From Odontocerum albicorne (Eukaryota; Arthropoda; Insecta; Trichoptera; Odontoceridae): a stretch of DNA of 64,000 nucleotides. The stretch is taken from assembly GCA_949825065.1 (NCBI GenBank), contig OX463848.1, positions 32,827,491-32,891,490 of the forward strand, written 5' to 3'. Below are positions 9,561-21,254 of the stretch, piece after piece (the stretch's first letter is position 1; each line of letters begins with the position of its first letter). Below the pieces are notes generated by a model that made no database searches, was not told the DNA's origin, and was given only the letters and a program-made list of their open reading frames with translations. The position numbers and the translations under genes are program-made.

Positions 9561-10738
9561 AAATCATGGTAGATGTATGTGTAAGGTGGTTAAATGATAC
9601 AGGAAGAAATGGCACACGAAATTTTGGGTCAATACAAAAAACTCACACATATTTTTTTCTAAATTCACACATAGTTTATAATTTCTTTTATCTCTTAATA
9701 ATCCTCATGTATAAGCTGACCTTAAATTATTTTAAAAAAAAATTACCATTGTTTCGTTTTTATGGACGGTAAAGTCTACATTACAAAATTATTAAAGAAA
9801 AAAAGTAAAAAAAGTAGGTCAACACAAAAAATTATAAAATGTATGCAAACTCGTAAGCATGTGAGTACACAAGTCAAAAGGATTTTAAAATTTTAATTAT
9901 TGTCACATTTGATTGTACAACAAGGGACTGTCTCGAGTTAGCCGCCCGCCCCTCACCTCGCCAATTTAAAATTTATACAAAAAGAATAGTACATTTATAA
10001 TTTATCTTCCTCTTTACATACGTTATATCAGATTTACCACCTTTTACGCATTGTTGTGATGATCTTGTATTAAATCATTTATTATATAAAGAGCATTTTA
10101 TTCTCACATCAACGTTAGCTATCTATTTAAAAAGCTTGTTACTTTAATCAGATTTTTGTTACTATAAAAATAATTTCAAATGATATTATATAACTTTAAA
10201 TCATATAAAGTACAATGTTCTACTATATTTTTTATTTTGATAAAAATAAAAGAAATCTGACATATAGTTCTTTATATTTATTTCCAGAGCTAAGGTAATA
10301 ATTTCTGCTTGCTAAGCCGTGTTTAAGAGTATTCAATCCACAAAACATTTATTATTTAAATAGTTTTAATAGAAAAGTCAACCGATGAGAATAACTGCAA
10401 AACAATGCATTAAGTCACCATTTTGTAGATAAAGAGAATCACTTCACTAGGAAGGGCCTATGACGAAGTGGTCTCATTTCTTAACCACAAATTTCATTTA
10501 TCTTAACCACAAATTTCATAATATTAAAACATTTAGAGCTGAAACATTCACAAAGTTACTGCAATCATAATTAAAATAGTTATCACACTCATGGAGTTTA
10601 TTTAACAATATTTTAGATTTAAATGAAATCGGCTTTGATTTTTCTTTTAATTTAAGATAAATATAGTTGAAAAGTAATTTGTTGAATTTATTATGAAGCT
10701 TTTTATTAAATATAATATTTTCAATTTATACGAGTACA
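9561..10738. other. No gene seen
   Basis: AT-rich. A small GC-rich patch lies at about 9928-9960 and one TACGAGTA at 10729-10736 just before the LINE fragment. Confidence 0.4.
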
Positions 10739-11403
10739 ATGATAATGTATAAAAAATATTTTATCATAAAAAATAATATTTATGGTAGCATAGTAGATGA
10801 CATTAAAATCCTTTATGTATTTCTTGACAGTAACCTCTGCTTCGACAGACAAATAGGTCATTCGGTTTCTTCAGACTATAATCTAGAAGAGCTAAAATAT
10901 GTACGTCAATGTCTTCCAACATGGGAAATAAAAACTTTTTTTATTCTATTTGTTGTGTCGCGTCTGGAGTATTGTAATTCTATTTATTCTAGTTTACCTA
11001 ATTTACAAATTTTAAGACTCCAGTATTTTTTCAGACTAGACTTTGATATTCCTAAATATTGCCATATTGGCCCGCTTCTAAAAAGTTTACACTGGTGTAA
11101 GTATCGCGAACGGATTGATTTCAAATTTTATTATTTTGTATCTAAGTCCCTTAATTGGATATTTTCATTATTTCTTTCAAATTGGAAAAAAAAATCCTTG
11201 GAAGGGAAGTCAACCTTAAAGATCTGTTTATTCTTCATCTAATAAATTCATTGTTCCAAAACGATTCAATGAGGTGAGGTATTATGATAAAGCTTTTGCT
11301 GTTGTTGGTTCTGTGACATGGAATGGTCTACCTCTTAATGCTAGAGATATGGGTAGCGCGTGTAGCTTTAGGAAGCACTTGAAGACAACCATTTTTGGGA
11401 GGT
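10739..11403 (+). mobile_element. CR1/L2-like LINE, C-terminal part of the ORF
   Basis: A frame of 167 codons (10739-11242) carries, in order, IKILYVFLDSNLCFDRQIGH, SRLEYCNSIYSSLPN, and IGPLLKSLHWCKYRERIDFK. These correspond to the known CR1/L2/Rex-type sequence after the catalytic core (VKILGV.LDS.L.F..HI, SRLDYCNSL..GLP, L..LHWLPV..RI.FK). After a frameshift, 11250-11400 gives GSVTWNGLPLNARDM and SFRKHLKTTIFG, the usual end of such proteins. It is 5'-truncated and no longer functional. A matching 3' UTR may be at 12700-12965, separated by later insertions. Confidence 0.8.
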
Positions 11404-11559
11404 CTTATCAAAATTTATGATGTTATATGAACACTGCCCAATAAATTTCTCTACACCGAAATCCGAATGTGATAATAGCACATATCGAAGTTCTACAAAA
11501 GTTTCTTTGTAGCTCGTCTTCTCCTTGTAGATTTTTTTATCTAATATGTTTTTCTGGCC

Positions 11560-12035
11560 AAGGGTCTTTAAAATTGAGCGGTTTTTTTTAATTCTATTTT
11601 TTTTAATTCTTGAATAAAACACACAATTTGCTTTGATTTCAAAAAACCTTTTATTGGTCATTGAAGTATAATGTATGACATTTTGGCATAATTGCGGTTC
11701 TAACTCACCAAAAACGCGAATAATTTCGTCCTTCAGCTCAGGGGTTGAATAAGGGTCATTCTTATATGACAGACCTGGTTTTTTACGTAACCCCAGACAA
11801 TATAGTCCAACGGTGTCAGATCACGTGATCTTGGTGACCAATTAACATTACCGTTTCCGGAGATTACAATATATGAAATAATTTAACAATTTAAACGTGT
11901 TGTTGTATTTTCTACGACTCAAATTTTATAAATGTCATACATTACACTTCTCAAATGTCACAAGACCCAAGCAAGTTCGCGACGCCATCTGTGTTTTATC
12001 CAAGAATTAAAAAAACCGCTCAATTTGAAACCCTT
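11560..12035 (-). mobile_element. Tc1/mariner-type deletion derivative
   Basis: The ends are inverted copies over roughly 100 bp: AAGGGTCTTTAAAATTGAGC at the left and ACCGCTCAATTTGAAACCCT at the right, with inner matches such as AATGTCATACATTA on both sides. Between them lies a C-terminal transposase remnant on the minus strand. It is inserted inside family R. The TA duplication is not clean. Confidence 0.7.
11690..11862 (-). pseudogene. Tc1/mariner transposase C-terminal remnant
   Basis: Reverse complement translation gives VNWSPRSRDLTPLDYIVWGY followed by VKNQV. This is the highly conserved WPPRSPDLTPLD.FLWGY.K segment of insect mariner-like/IS630-type transposases, which contains the last catalytic aspartate region. 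Downstream the frame runs into stops and the inverted repeat. Too short and broken to be active. Confidence 0.75.
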
Positions 12036-12185
12036 TATATGCAAATGAGTCACTACCTTCCTTTCTATAAACTCAACGTATGCGTTTGTTTATTTTATTA
12101 TAATTTTAATGTCAATAGTATGAGGTTCAAATCCCAAATTGAATGCCTTTAAAAAGAGTTTACTCTCTGAACGGCGCTCAATAAA

Positions 12186-12699
12186 TTGTAATTTTATTAT
12201 TTTTATTACTATTTACGCCTGGACTTTCTTTGATATTAAATCTTAAACTAAATTGGACAGATGATTTTGATTTTAACTTTGACAGATGGTTGTAAAAGTA
12301 AATTTCAAAATAAACACTTTAAAATATTATTCATCTATATCATCATCACTATCATGCAATGTCTCTATTGGGATAAGCAGAAAACTCAGATCTCCAATTT
12401 ATTTTATCTTGGTACACATATTTTGCTTCTACCACGTCCGTACACCTTGTCATGCATATAATCTTATTATAAAGGATTTTCAATATTCCTTCTTTCAGAA
12501 CTTGCGCTACATATTTTAGTTTTACTTAACTTCTCATACCTTCTATTCTACTGTTTTGATTATTTTTGTAATAAGTTTTTCATCATTCCTTCATTTTAAT
12601 TTTTTTGTTTTTTAAAGAATAATTAATATATCTATTATAAAGAATAATATTTTTTAAAGAATAATATCTCTCTTGAATGTATTTTTTTTTTGTCATCTA
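12186..12699. other. No gene seen
   Basis: AT-rich, with the phrase AAGAATAATAT repeated near 12617-12668. It may be part of the disrupted LINE 3' region. Confidence 0.35.
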
Positions 12700-12965
12700 T
12701 TTATTTTCTGTGTTTTTTTTATCTTCTTGTTCTACATGTTCAAGGGTGTGGGTTGAAAAACATCTGATGTCCCCGTAGCTGGGCTCGCTCTTTATTGGTG
12801 GGGTGTATCTTGGCCGGGGGGATATTATTAGATGAGCCCAGACCTATTGATAGCTTCTGTTTTTTAATGTATTATATTTTTAATGTGTTCTTGAAATGTG
12901 TCTAAATGTATTATGTACAAACTATGCTGCTATCAATAAACCTGTATTTATTTATTTATTATACA
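12700..12965 (+). mobile_element. LINE 3' UTR with ATTT tail
   Basis: A GC-richer block (TGTCCCCGTAGCTGGGCTCG, TCTTTATTGGTGGGGTGTA) is followed by TGCTGCTATCAATAAACCTG and TATTTATTTATTTATT. The AATAAA plus short tandem tail is typical of CR1/L2-like LINE 3' ends on the plus strand. It is plausibly the end of the element at 10739-11403. Confidence 0.55.
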
Positions 12966-13544
12966 AAAACTCTAACGTATTGTAATATTTTACTTAAAAC
13001 TTAAAACAAATTTTGAAATCAAATTACTATACAGCAAAAAATTATTTAACTTTAAACAAAGTTTACTTTAAAAAAAAACAATAAAATGTTTTTAATAATC
13101 TCTTGATTTCTTTACCATTTTCTTTCAAATACAAAAGAAAATTCGCAATTGAATTTTTTTACATTTGAAATACAAGAAGCATTTGCTGAAAATAATCTTT
13201 TCACGAGCATTAATTTCCAAGATTTCAGTCACAATATTTTGCGCCCGACTTAACACCGTACTGGGAATCGACCGTGGAAAAAGACAATTTTAAATTGGAG
13301 CATCAAGAATTCTCAAGTACGACTTGACTCAAAGCTAAATACTCCTCGGGAGTTGACAAATTTAACATTCCTTTGATGATGTTATCCAATTATTTCCGGT
13401 TCGGCTCGGCTTGACATTTCTTAATATGGTTCGTAATATGAAAAAATAACATAATCACGAACGTAACTCCTTAAAACAGTGTCATCACGAGTACTTTTAA
13501 TTGTTTCATTTTGTGAATCTCCCCAGAGTTTCCTTAAGTTGGAT
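12966..13544. other. No gene seen
   Basis: AT-rich, with nothing recognisable. Confidence 0.4.
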
Positions 13545-13653
13545 GACGACCTTCGTGGCCTAGTTGCTAAGATGTTTGACTTCCGCAAGGGAGTTTTGGG
13601 TTCGATTCCCGACGGCACCAATATGTATTTTTTTAATATTCCAGTTTACCTGA
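13545..13653 (+). mobile_element. SINE head plus middle
   Basis: GACCTTCGTGGCCTAGTTGC (box A region) and GGGTTCGATTCCCGACGG (box B) are well preserved, followed by a T-run and TATTCCAGTTTACCTGATTT from the SINE middle. The copy ends where the palindrome at 13654 begins. Confidence 0.75.
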
Positions 13654-13725
13654 TTTAGGAAGGACATATGCAAAATTAAGCAGATAAGTACTTATCTGCT
13701 TAATTATGCATATGCCCTTCCTAAA
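13654..13725. repeat. Spacerless palindrome, 36-bp arms
   Basis: The left arm starts TTTAGGAAGGACATATGCAA and the right arm is its complement with two mismatches. The centre is AGT|ACT with no spacer. It starts within the SINE's final bases, so it probably arose by inverted duplication at the SINE end. Confidence 0.9.
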
Positions 13726-14204
13726 AATTAATAAACACATTCAATGCAACAAAAAATGTCTAATAAGATAATTTTTCTGTAAATAATATTCTTAGGGGAT
13801 GAATATATGTGTGTGAGTTTTGTTGTCTCTTCACATGCAGTAGTATTGGCAACATGCTCAATAAATAATCGCGAGTGTTTTCCCTGTATCAGTGGATTTA
13901 AATACGAAGACTTGATTAAAGGGTTTAAAGACAATTCTTTCTCCCGTCCACGCTCTTTGATATGTTGAGAGGTACCATACGAAAGAAAAGGATAATTTGG
14001 ATATTTCGTTTTAAGTTTTGCACGAAATATCTTCTTACGTACTTACGTTTTATTCATTTCCGAATATTTGCAACCGTTAAAATTTCATTCACGGCAAACT
14101 GCAAATAAAGTTGTGTTTTGTATACTCCTGCTTGACCTACAGACATACTCTTCTTCTTTATTTTTGTCAATTAAGTAATAAATTAGGCGACACTTTCTCG
14201 ATTA
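13726..14204. other. No gene seen
   Basis: AT-rich unique sequence. Confidence 0.4.
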
Positions 14205-14745
14205 TAGAACAGACTATTTCAATTACTGTAAAATAGGCCAGTGCAATAAATACGAAATAGACTGGTACAGACCCTCATTATGTAACAGGAGAAATCCGTG
14301 CAGTGGATAAAAAAATAACAACAACAACCGTTGTAATAATTTTGAAATAGGTCAGTGCAATAATAACAAAATACACTAGTAAAATAACTTCGAAAAAGAC
14401 CAGTGTAATTATTACGAAATAAGCCAGAGTAACAATTACAAAAAATACCAGTACCGTAACAACGAAATGGACAAGTGCAATAACTTTGAAACAAACCAGT
14501 GCAATAACTACAAATTAGATCAGTGAAATAGCTACAAAATAGACCATTTTAATAACAACGAAATAGACAAGTGCGGTATTTACGAAATATATTAGTGCAA
14601 TAATTATGAAAGAGATTAGTGCAATGACTATGAAATATACAAGTGCAATAACTACAAATCATACCTGTGCAACAACTACGAAAAATATTAGTTCTATTAC
14701 CACGAAATCGATCAATTCAGTAAACATGAAATAGACTAGCACAAG
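14205..14745. repeat. 24-bp tandem array, about 22 diverged copies
   Basis: The unit is close to GAAATAGACCAGTGCAATAA plus CTAC. Because 24 is a multiple of three, the minus strand stays open for up to 91 codons with an eight-residue period of YCTGLFRN type. That periodic peptide is a by-product of the array. Unit divergence indicates age. Confidence 0.85.
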
Positions 14746-15640
14746 ATTTTTTGCTGTATACTAACATTTCTAGCTAATGTGCGCTTTCCGTAATAATCAT
14801 TTTAGACGAATAAATACTCACAAAGGATAATATATTATTTTTAAAAACCCCTTTGAAGTGCAACACATTGTACATGCATTATATGGTCACGAAAATTAAT
14901 CAGCATATTCGTGAATATACATCGCTCATAATTGGTATTGTTAGTTTCGAATAATGTTTGGTTCCCCTTCAGTCTATTTAAGAGATAAAATAACGCGTAT
15001 CTAATATGGTTATTTAAGTAGCATATTTCCTATTGTTAATTATCGAACCATTTTTTTGAGTATTTACTGGCTTGTCTGTCCACTAAGTGTATTTTCCTTA
15101 TTTTTTTTGTTTCATTACCAATGAAAAAAATACCTGAAACAAAGCTAAAATAATTTAACACAATCCTTGATTTAATTCAAAAGAGAGTAAACACAAAATA
15201 CACTTGAATATTGTTATATTTTTAATATTCGTGATATACCATTATTATTTCAGAGGTGAAATAAGCATTCATAACTTACCCATATACACAACATAGCTCC
15301 TCACTATTAACATATTAAAATAGGACAGTGTTTGTTTTTTTCTTTTGACGCTCTAAACGAATGTCAAATAGTGATGATAAATTTTATTCAAAATCAGTGT
15401 TTTCATAATCACATTTATTTTGAAAGACGGAAACTGTCGCTCTTTTGTGAGAAAGAAAAATAAAAGTTCTTTGAATGCGCTTATAGACTAGGATTTTAAA
15501 AATAAAGTCGATATTTTTTTAAGGGACTTATTTTCTGAATGTGCAAAACTTTTTTTATTAAACAAAGTAATATATGGTACAAATATTTGTCAATGCTATA
15601 CCTACATATATACAAATTTATTACTTAAGTAATCTTATCG
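14746..15640. other. No gene seen
   Basis: AT-rich. No repeat, RNA gene or coding motif was recognised. Confidence 0.4.
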
Positions 15641-15801
15641 TAATTTATTTTTATCAAACACTGTTTATTCCACTTTTTTGTAACGGTATAACCCTACCGG
15701 TTTCAAGGCTTTCCCCTCATCTTCAGAGGAGCACAAAAAAGACTGTAGGGTTATACCGTTACAAAAAAGTGGAATAAACAGTGTTTGATAAAAATAAATT
15801 A
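15641..15801. repeat. Perfect inverted repeat, 57-bp arms, from a retroelement 3' end
   Basis: The arms 15641-15697 and 15745-15801 are exact reverse complements, separated by 47 bp. The arm sequence (GGTATAACCCTAC, CACTGTTTATTCCAC and so on) and the spacer (CGGTTTCAAGGCTTT) match, inverted, the single-copy unit at 38170-38290. This is therefore a head-to-head duplication of a mobile element end. The perfect arms imply a recent origin or ongoing gene conversion. Confidence 0.93.
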
Positions 15802-17689
15802 CAATGTATTTAAACCTCCACAACGTTAATGCCTTAACTATAAACAACATAAGTAATCTTAATTAACGTATACCATATATCATAATTTATGAACTTACTT
15901 AATCTTATTTTCCCTCCTGTCATTTTATTTTAATTTTTTTATAATCCTGAAATATGATTTTTTAGAAATAATTAATACCTACATACAACTAATAACTAGA
16001 TAACAATTCTTACAACTAATTATTTAGCAAGAACAAGTCCACTCGTTCAAGATACTTGTATTTCATGTGTAAAACTTTATAACTATATTTTTAAAATAAA
16101 TTAGCAAATACAATTGATTTTTTTTTTCAAATATTAAGAAAACCTCTTAATGGTTAAACATTACTTCTTTTTAAAATATGATCTTATTTTTTTAAAGTAA
16201 TACTTACAACGTGTTGCAGTTAAAAATTAACGCAGAGATGGACGTTATCACATCTAGCCTCCTCAGATCTTTTTGAACAAGATTTTAAGTATCTCAGTCT
16301 GGCAAGTGGTTGATCGTGGTAATGGTATTTGTGATCTTTTCAACTACCCATTCTGACTTTTGCAACATAATGTTATTGAAATATGTAGTTATTTGATAAG
16401 TTTTTAGATTTTCCATGACACTGCTACATTTTTTTGACTGAGTATTAATTCCTTGTTTCAGAAACTCAATAACTTTGAGTTTTTTCGATAAAACCATTGA
16501 ATTTTTTATTTTAATTTTACATTCCAAGGCAGAACTTTACTGCCAGATATTTTTTGCAATGATAATAACATACTACTTACATTTTACTTTGGAACCATAT
16601 TTGAATGTTCATATCCCACCTCATTGGTGAAGACGCTACCCTGTCATGTAAACTTTTCAACCTCTTCAACAACCAGTTTCTTTAAGGTAACATAAACATA
16701 CTTTAAGGTAAGCACATACATATATGTTACTTTAAGGTGAGTGCATACATTTAGGCCAATTGGGTTATCGTCAATCGTTAGCAGGTTACACGGTCAAATT
16801 TGATATAAAGCTCCTTCTGAGTAGTTTTCCCTTCACCCTGGATACAACACAACGATTATAATCTTCATAAACATCATAAACTTTGTTTACTACTCGTATC
16901 TTCTGTATTTATGAAAGACTAAGCAGAGCGGAGTTTTTATTTCACCGAAAGTCCTTCTAAAGTCTTAATTTAATCAGACCAGTGCAATAGTTGTCCCTCC
17001 ATCGACGCTGTAAACTTCATTTTATCCAGTCTATTGTCTTATTTTTTAGTCGCGTGGCTAAAGTACGTAAAAATAACCTCATTCAGACAGATGAGTCCGT
17101 GCTTTATCAGAGTTTCTCGAAAGTAGAAACATTCGTCCCTTTAGCAATCCAAGGGATTCTCAGCATTAATCCGTTACCTTTATTGTTCAGTTTTCTGATG
17201 AAAGTTTTGTTCGAAAATAATTTGGCCGATGTTGTGTTGCGATTATTTTTCTATTGAAACTCATTTCAAGAATTCTTCTTATAGTCTAGCTTCATGTCAC
17301 TTTCTTTGTAGACAAAATCAAAAGGAAACTGATACGTATCATTGGAGGGAAATATTAGTTTCTTTTAAATACGAATGAAATTAACATTTGATTTTTTCAT
17401 ATTGAACTTATATTGTAGTATGAATGGAGAAAAGGTTCAATTTACTTTGAAATACCAATTAAACAAATATGTTACCTTTTGATTCTGAGCTTATAATAGG
17501 ATATTTTATTTAATAGGCAAACCATCCATACTAGGATGATTTTTTGGATTGGAATATTATGAAGATGGGTAATTATTTCAATTCATTCACTCTTTCAAGT
17601 TTGCGTGAGTGAGCATTCGCCAATTGAAGGTATCAGTGAAAGCTGAACTGTGAAATTCCCCAATAATTATATAAGAGATCTCATAAATT
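15802..17689. other. No gene recognised
   Basis: AT-rich. The minus-strand 77-codon frame at 16294-16527 is Lys/Thr-rich without a known domain. The plus-strand 88-codon frame at 16991-17257 is also anonymous. A short repeated phrase ACTTTAAGGT(A/G)AG...GCATACAT occurs near 16690-16750. TACTCGTA lies at 16891-16898. Confidence 0.35.
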
Positions 17690-18165
17690 CTGTTTTTTGG
17701 CACACAAATTAACCAATCAACTGAGAAACAATGATCAAAAAGAATTATTATAGTGCCTATAAGTTGACAGAATTATGATATAAACCGAGAGATGATTGAA
17801 ATGATTCCAGGACAAGGAGAAAATTACTAAAATGCAGTCTCCGTCATACCAGATGACCTCAGCGATACGCTCAACTATCCTTTTGAGTTCTTAAACAATC
17901 AAACGCCACCGGGTGTGCTCCAATACGTTCTGCTGCTAAAAAAAGGAGTGATCATTACGCAACTGCGCTATCTGAATCCAAGAAATGGAACCCAATTGAT
18001 CTCGAGACATCGTTATTGGAACTTCATCACAGATGAGATATTTTTTTAATGTAATTGTGACGACATTGTTTTCATGCCAGGAATATATTTACTTTCAACT
18101 GATATGACATTGCCATTTTTATTGAAGTGACGATAATTTCCAATCATTCCTGCATACGCTAATAA
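17690..18165 (+). pseudogene. Helitron/PIF1-type helicase C-terminal relic
   Basis: The plus-strand translation contains REMIEMIPGQGENY, SVIPDDLSDTLNYPFEFLN, TPPGVLQYVLLLKKGVIITQ, LRYLNPRNGTQLI, and, after a stop, DDIVFMPGIYLLSTDMTLPF with LLK and FPIIPAYAN. This is the order seen at the C-terminal end of PIF1-like helicases of Helitrons (YP.EFLN...TPSG.P.H.L.LK.GA..MLLRNLNP..G..NGTRLI...IPRI...PSD..LPF...R.QFP...AFAMTINK). Several stops and indels are present and the final Q-G-Q region is lost. It is a decayed autonomous Helitron, and the ends were not located. Confidence 0.75.
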
Positions 18166-19799
18166 AATTTAAAAAAATTAAGTACAAACATCACCACTAG
18201 CCTGCAGATTTTTTTTAATGGTCAACTCTGTGTTGTATTATCTCGATAAAGAAATCAAGACAGATAAAAATTCGGATAACAAAGAACCCACAAAAAGGAT
18301 ATTATTTAGGGAAAGTACGTCAATTTACACTACATATAGTGTTCAATGAGGTGTTTGATATGTACTCGTAAATCTTAAGTATTTAAAAATAATCAAGGCA
18401 AAGTTATGAAACGAAGTATAAATTCGATTTTTATTTGTAACATCTATTGTCACATGTTTTTTTTATTCATAACGTCCTAGGATAAGCTTACCTCTATAAT
18501 TATAAATATAATAAAAATCTATCAAATTATAAAAAAAATTGGCACAACGTCATAAGATGGACTAATTCCTAGTTTAACGGAGTATTTTTCATAAGAAATG
18601 CTAATTAACTCAAAAAAATATTGTAATTATAAAAGAAGTTAAATTAGATCCCTAATTAAAAACTTTTTCGTTAAATACTAAGTGAACCAATTAAGTCCGC
18701 TTATTATAATGATAAACACCCAACCCAACGTTTTTTACAAAAGCTACAAAAGACAGAGTGAATTTATAGCGTGACAACAAATAGCGAATCCTTCTATCAA
18801 GCTTTTCCACGCGGACTCAAAATTAAGTCGGATCGTTTTCATACCTTAGCCATTAATTGTACAATGGTTTACCCCAAAACAATAAAATGTAATCCCCCTT
18901 GCTTTCAAGAGGAGCAAAACATTCTAAGTAATACCAGAGGAACCGTGTCCTGAAGAACAATTTCGGAAAACTTTTCTCGTTAGAGATTAAAAAAGTTTTT
19001 TGCCAAAGTATTCCCATACTGAATGTTGGGATTTTTTTCTGAATTCATCCCACTCTCCCCCTCACCCCGTTAGTTTATCGCATTAAAGGGAAAAACGAGA
19101 AAATAATTATTTCATTTATTATTTTTTTCCTTCATTTCACCCCAAACAAGTCATTTGAGAATGTCGACTTGTTAAAGTTGTAACTACATTGTTAGATGTT
19201 TTAGGCTCAAAATATTATACGTACTTAACGGCTTATAACCAGAATTGTGAAAGTTAAAAAAGTGGGATTTTTTTTATATATTTTATATAAACTGTTTTTA
19301 CACTTTTACAGTTATAAAAATGGTTTAAAATATTCCTTTAAGATGTGGATTAGGATACAGTTTTTTTGTGAATTGTATTGATAGCCAGAATAAACAATCT
19401 ATACGTTAAACTGAGGTGTGATCAAGAAAAAAACTGAGACACTTGAATCACATAACATGAGATGTGAAAAACTTATTTGAGCAGTGGATTCTGACTGAAA
19501 ACGTGAGTTATCGGAGCAGCAGAGGTAAGGTGTTTATTATATGAGGTGTATGTGAAAAATGTGGTAAAGTTTTCATTTCCGGAGGCACTGCGTAGGGCAA
19601 GATGTTAGTTGAATTAAAGAGATACTGGTTATGATTGTGATAATCACGCTCCTTAAAGTAGAGGAAACAACCAAGAAGGTAAAAAAGGTCCACAATATTA
19701 TAAGTTTTGATAAAATTCCTTAATAATGAAAAGGCAAAATAGATTATCTTACGAATCCACCATTTTATAGATAAAAAGAAAAACTTCTGACAAAGTGGT
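18166..19799. other. No gene recognised
   Basis: AT-rich. Slightly GC-richer, unique blocks lie at about 18725-18960 (with an anonymous 60-codon frame and ACAATGG) and about 19030-19085. The minus-strand 99-codon frame at 19508-19807 has no known domain. TACTCGTA lies at 18363-18370. Confidence 0.35.
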
Positions 19800-19985
19800 T
19801 TCGACATCCGTAGTCGAGTTGATAAGACGCTTGTCTTTCAACAGGAAGATAGCGGGTTTTATACCGTTGGTTATCTTTTTTTTTTGTTAATAGTGTTCAA
19901 ATCTGGTTTTCACTCAAGACCTCTTCAACATGTTTCTGGTTATTTAAAAAATATTGCCATATGGCAATAATCATGTTAGGTACCA
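19800..19985 (+). mobile_element. SINE, near full length
   Basis: CGACATCCGTAGTCGAGTTG begins the head. Box B is degraded (GCGGGTTTTATACCG). The middle has CAAATCTGGTTTTCACTC, and the tail TGTTTCTGGTTATTT leads to the hairpin ATTGCCATATGGCAAT. Confidence 0.75.
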
Positions 19986-21254
19986 TATATCAACGTGTAA
20001 TAAAATAAATACTGTATAAAACATACGTTTTCCTCAATTAAAATTTTCTCACTTATAACATCTTCACAATTAATTTATGTCGTGCATCATTGCATACTCG
20101 GTTCTTGTTTTATTAAATTTAAATTAACTCTAAAAAATGTTATCCAAGTAAATGGTTCAAATAAATTAACATAACGCACTAACTCTTGTGATGGAAATCG
20201 TATTTTGACCCTTAGTAATGTCATCTTGTCAATATGAAAGAATACATCGATCATCGTGTGTGAAACTCGATGAAAAAAATAATGGAGTCAATAGTTTCAG
20301 GATAAATAAAAAAAACGATGAGAAATATTTAGGATACGAGGGTGTGTAGGAGGTTGGAATGTGTTACATATTAAAAATGACATATAATACGATAATACAT
20401 CATGGTCTGAACGAGTCATTTTAAATGACAAACTTAAGATACTTTTAAATTTAAGTAATTTAAGAAGACTTGTTCAACCTTTTCCCTTTTCCACTAATTT
20501 GAACAGTTGAAATTTTTCGAATGTATTAAATTTTGATTGCCGTATATTTCGCAATAAAACTTTGTAACTTTTTAATCAAGAAAATATATTAGCAGGTTAA
20601 TCGATTCCCTTTTAAACATTTGTATAGAAAATTACACATACTAAAAATATTCAATATATCCAATAAAATAATATTTAAGGAAAAATTATTTTAATATGAG
20701 CTGAATGTTTAGGATGTTAAATATTTTCGTAAATCGTGGTTAAAATAAATCGTTATTAATCGGGTACGTTTTGAGTGGTTTTGAGGGATGAAATAAATTT
20801 TAAATATACGCAGGGAAATTCGAGCTTTTATCTAAGAAAAATTAAACAAAAGATTTTTTATAGCGACAAAACGATATTACAATAGATTTTGTATAATTTT
20901 ATTTAAGGTGGACTCTTGTCAGTTAAAATAATAATAGCGGTTGTGACTGCTAAGGGCGTTTCGTGAAAATCGTAATAAACGAATATCTTTGTTGAAGTAT
21001 TTCTGAACTTAATCCGGCTGAATGTCTAGGCAACTGATAGAGAAATATCTGGAGAAAGTTGACAATGTTTAGAAAATTTGCATTTGAAAATTAATTGAAT
21101 CCCTCGGATAAATATTGTAACAGTTTTGGGTTGATAAGAAAATTATAACATGGTTTCGAAATATTAAACATTGAAGTCTTGTCTCGAAATTTATTTAATT
21201 AAATATTAACTTACTGATACTTCTACCTATTTATTTATTTTATTTTAATATAAA
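19986..21254. other. No gene seen
   Basis: AT-rich, without recognisable repeats or coding motifs. Confidence 0.4.

Larger units (their letters stand above)
11405..12185 (-). mobile_element. Dispersed repeat family R, minus strand, interrupted by a transposon
   Basis: Family R is an unclassified interspersed repeat also seen at 35470, 39480, 44895, 54765 and 59345. In this copy its two halves are 11405-11559 (CGAAATCCGAATGTGATAAT, GTTTCTTTGTAGCTCGTCTT) and 12036-12185 (GAGGTTCAAATCCCAAATTG, CTGAACGGCGCTCAATAAAT), read in reverse. A B-box-like GGTTCAAATCC at about 12123 suggests an RNA polymerase III ancestry. No coding capacity is visible. It sits between the LINE ORF and a possible LINE 3' UTR, so it probably inserted into that LINE. 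Confidence 0.65.
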
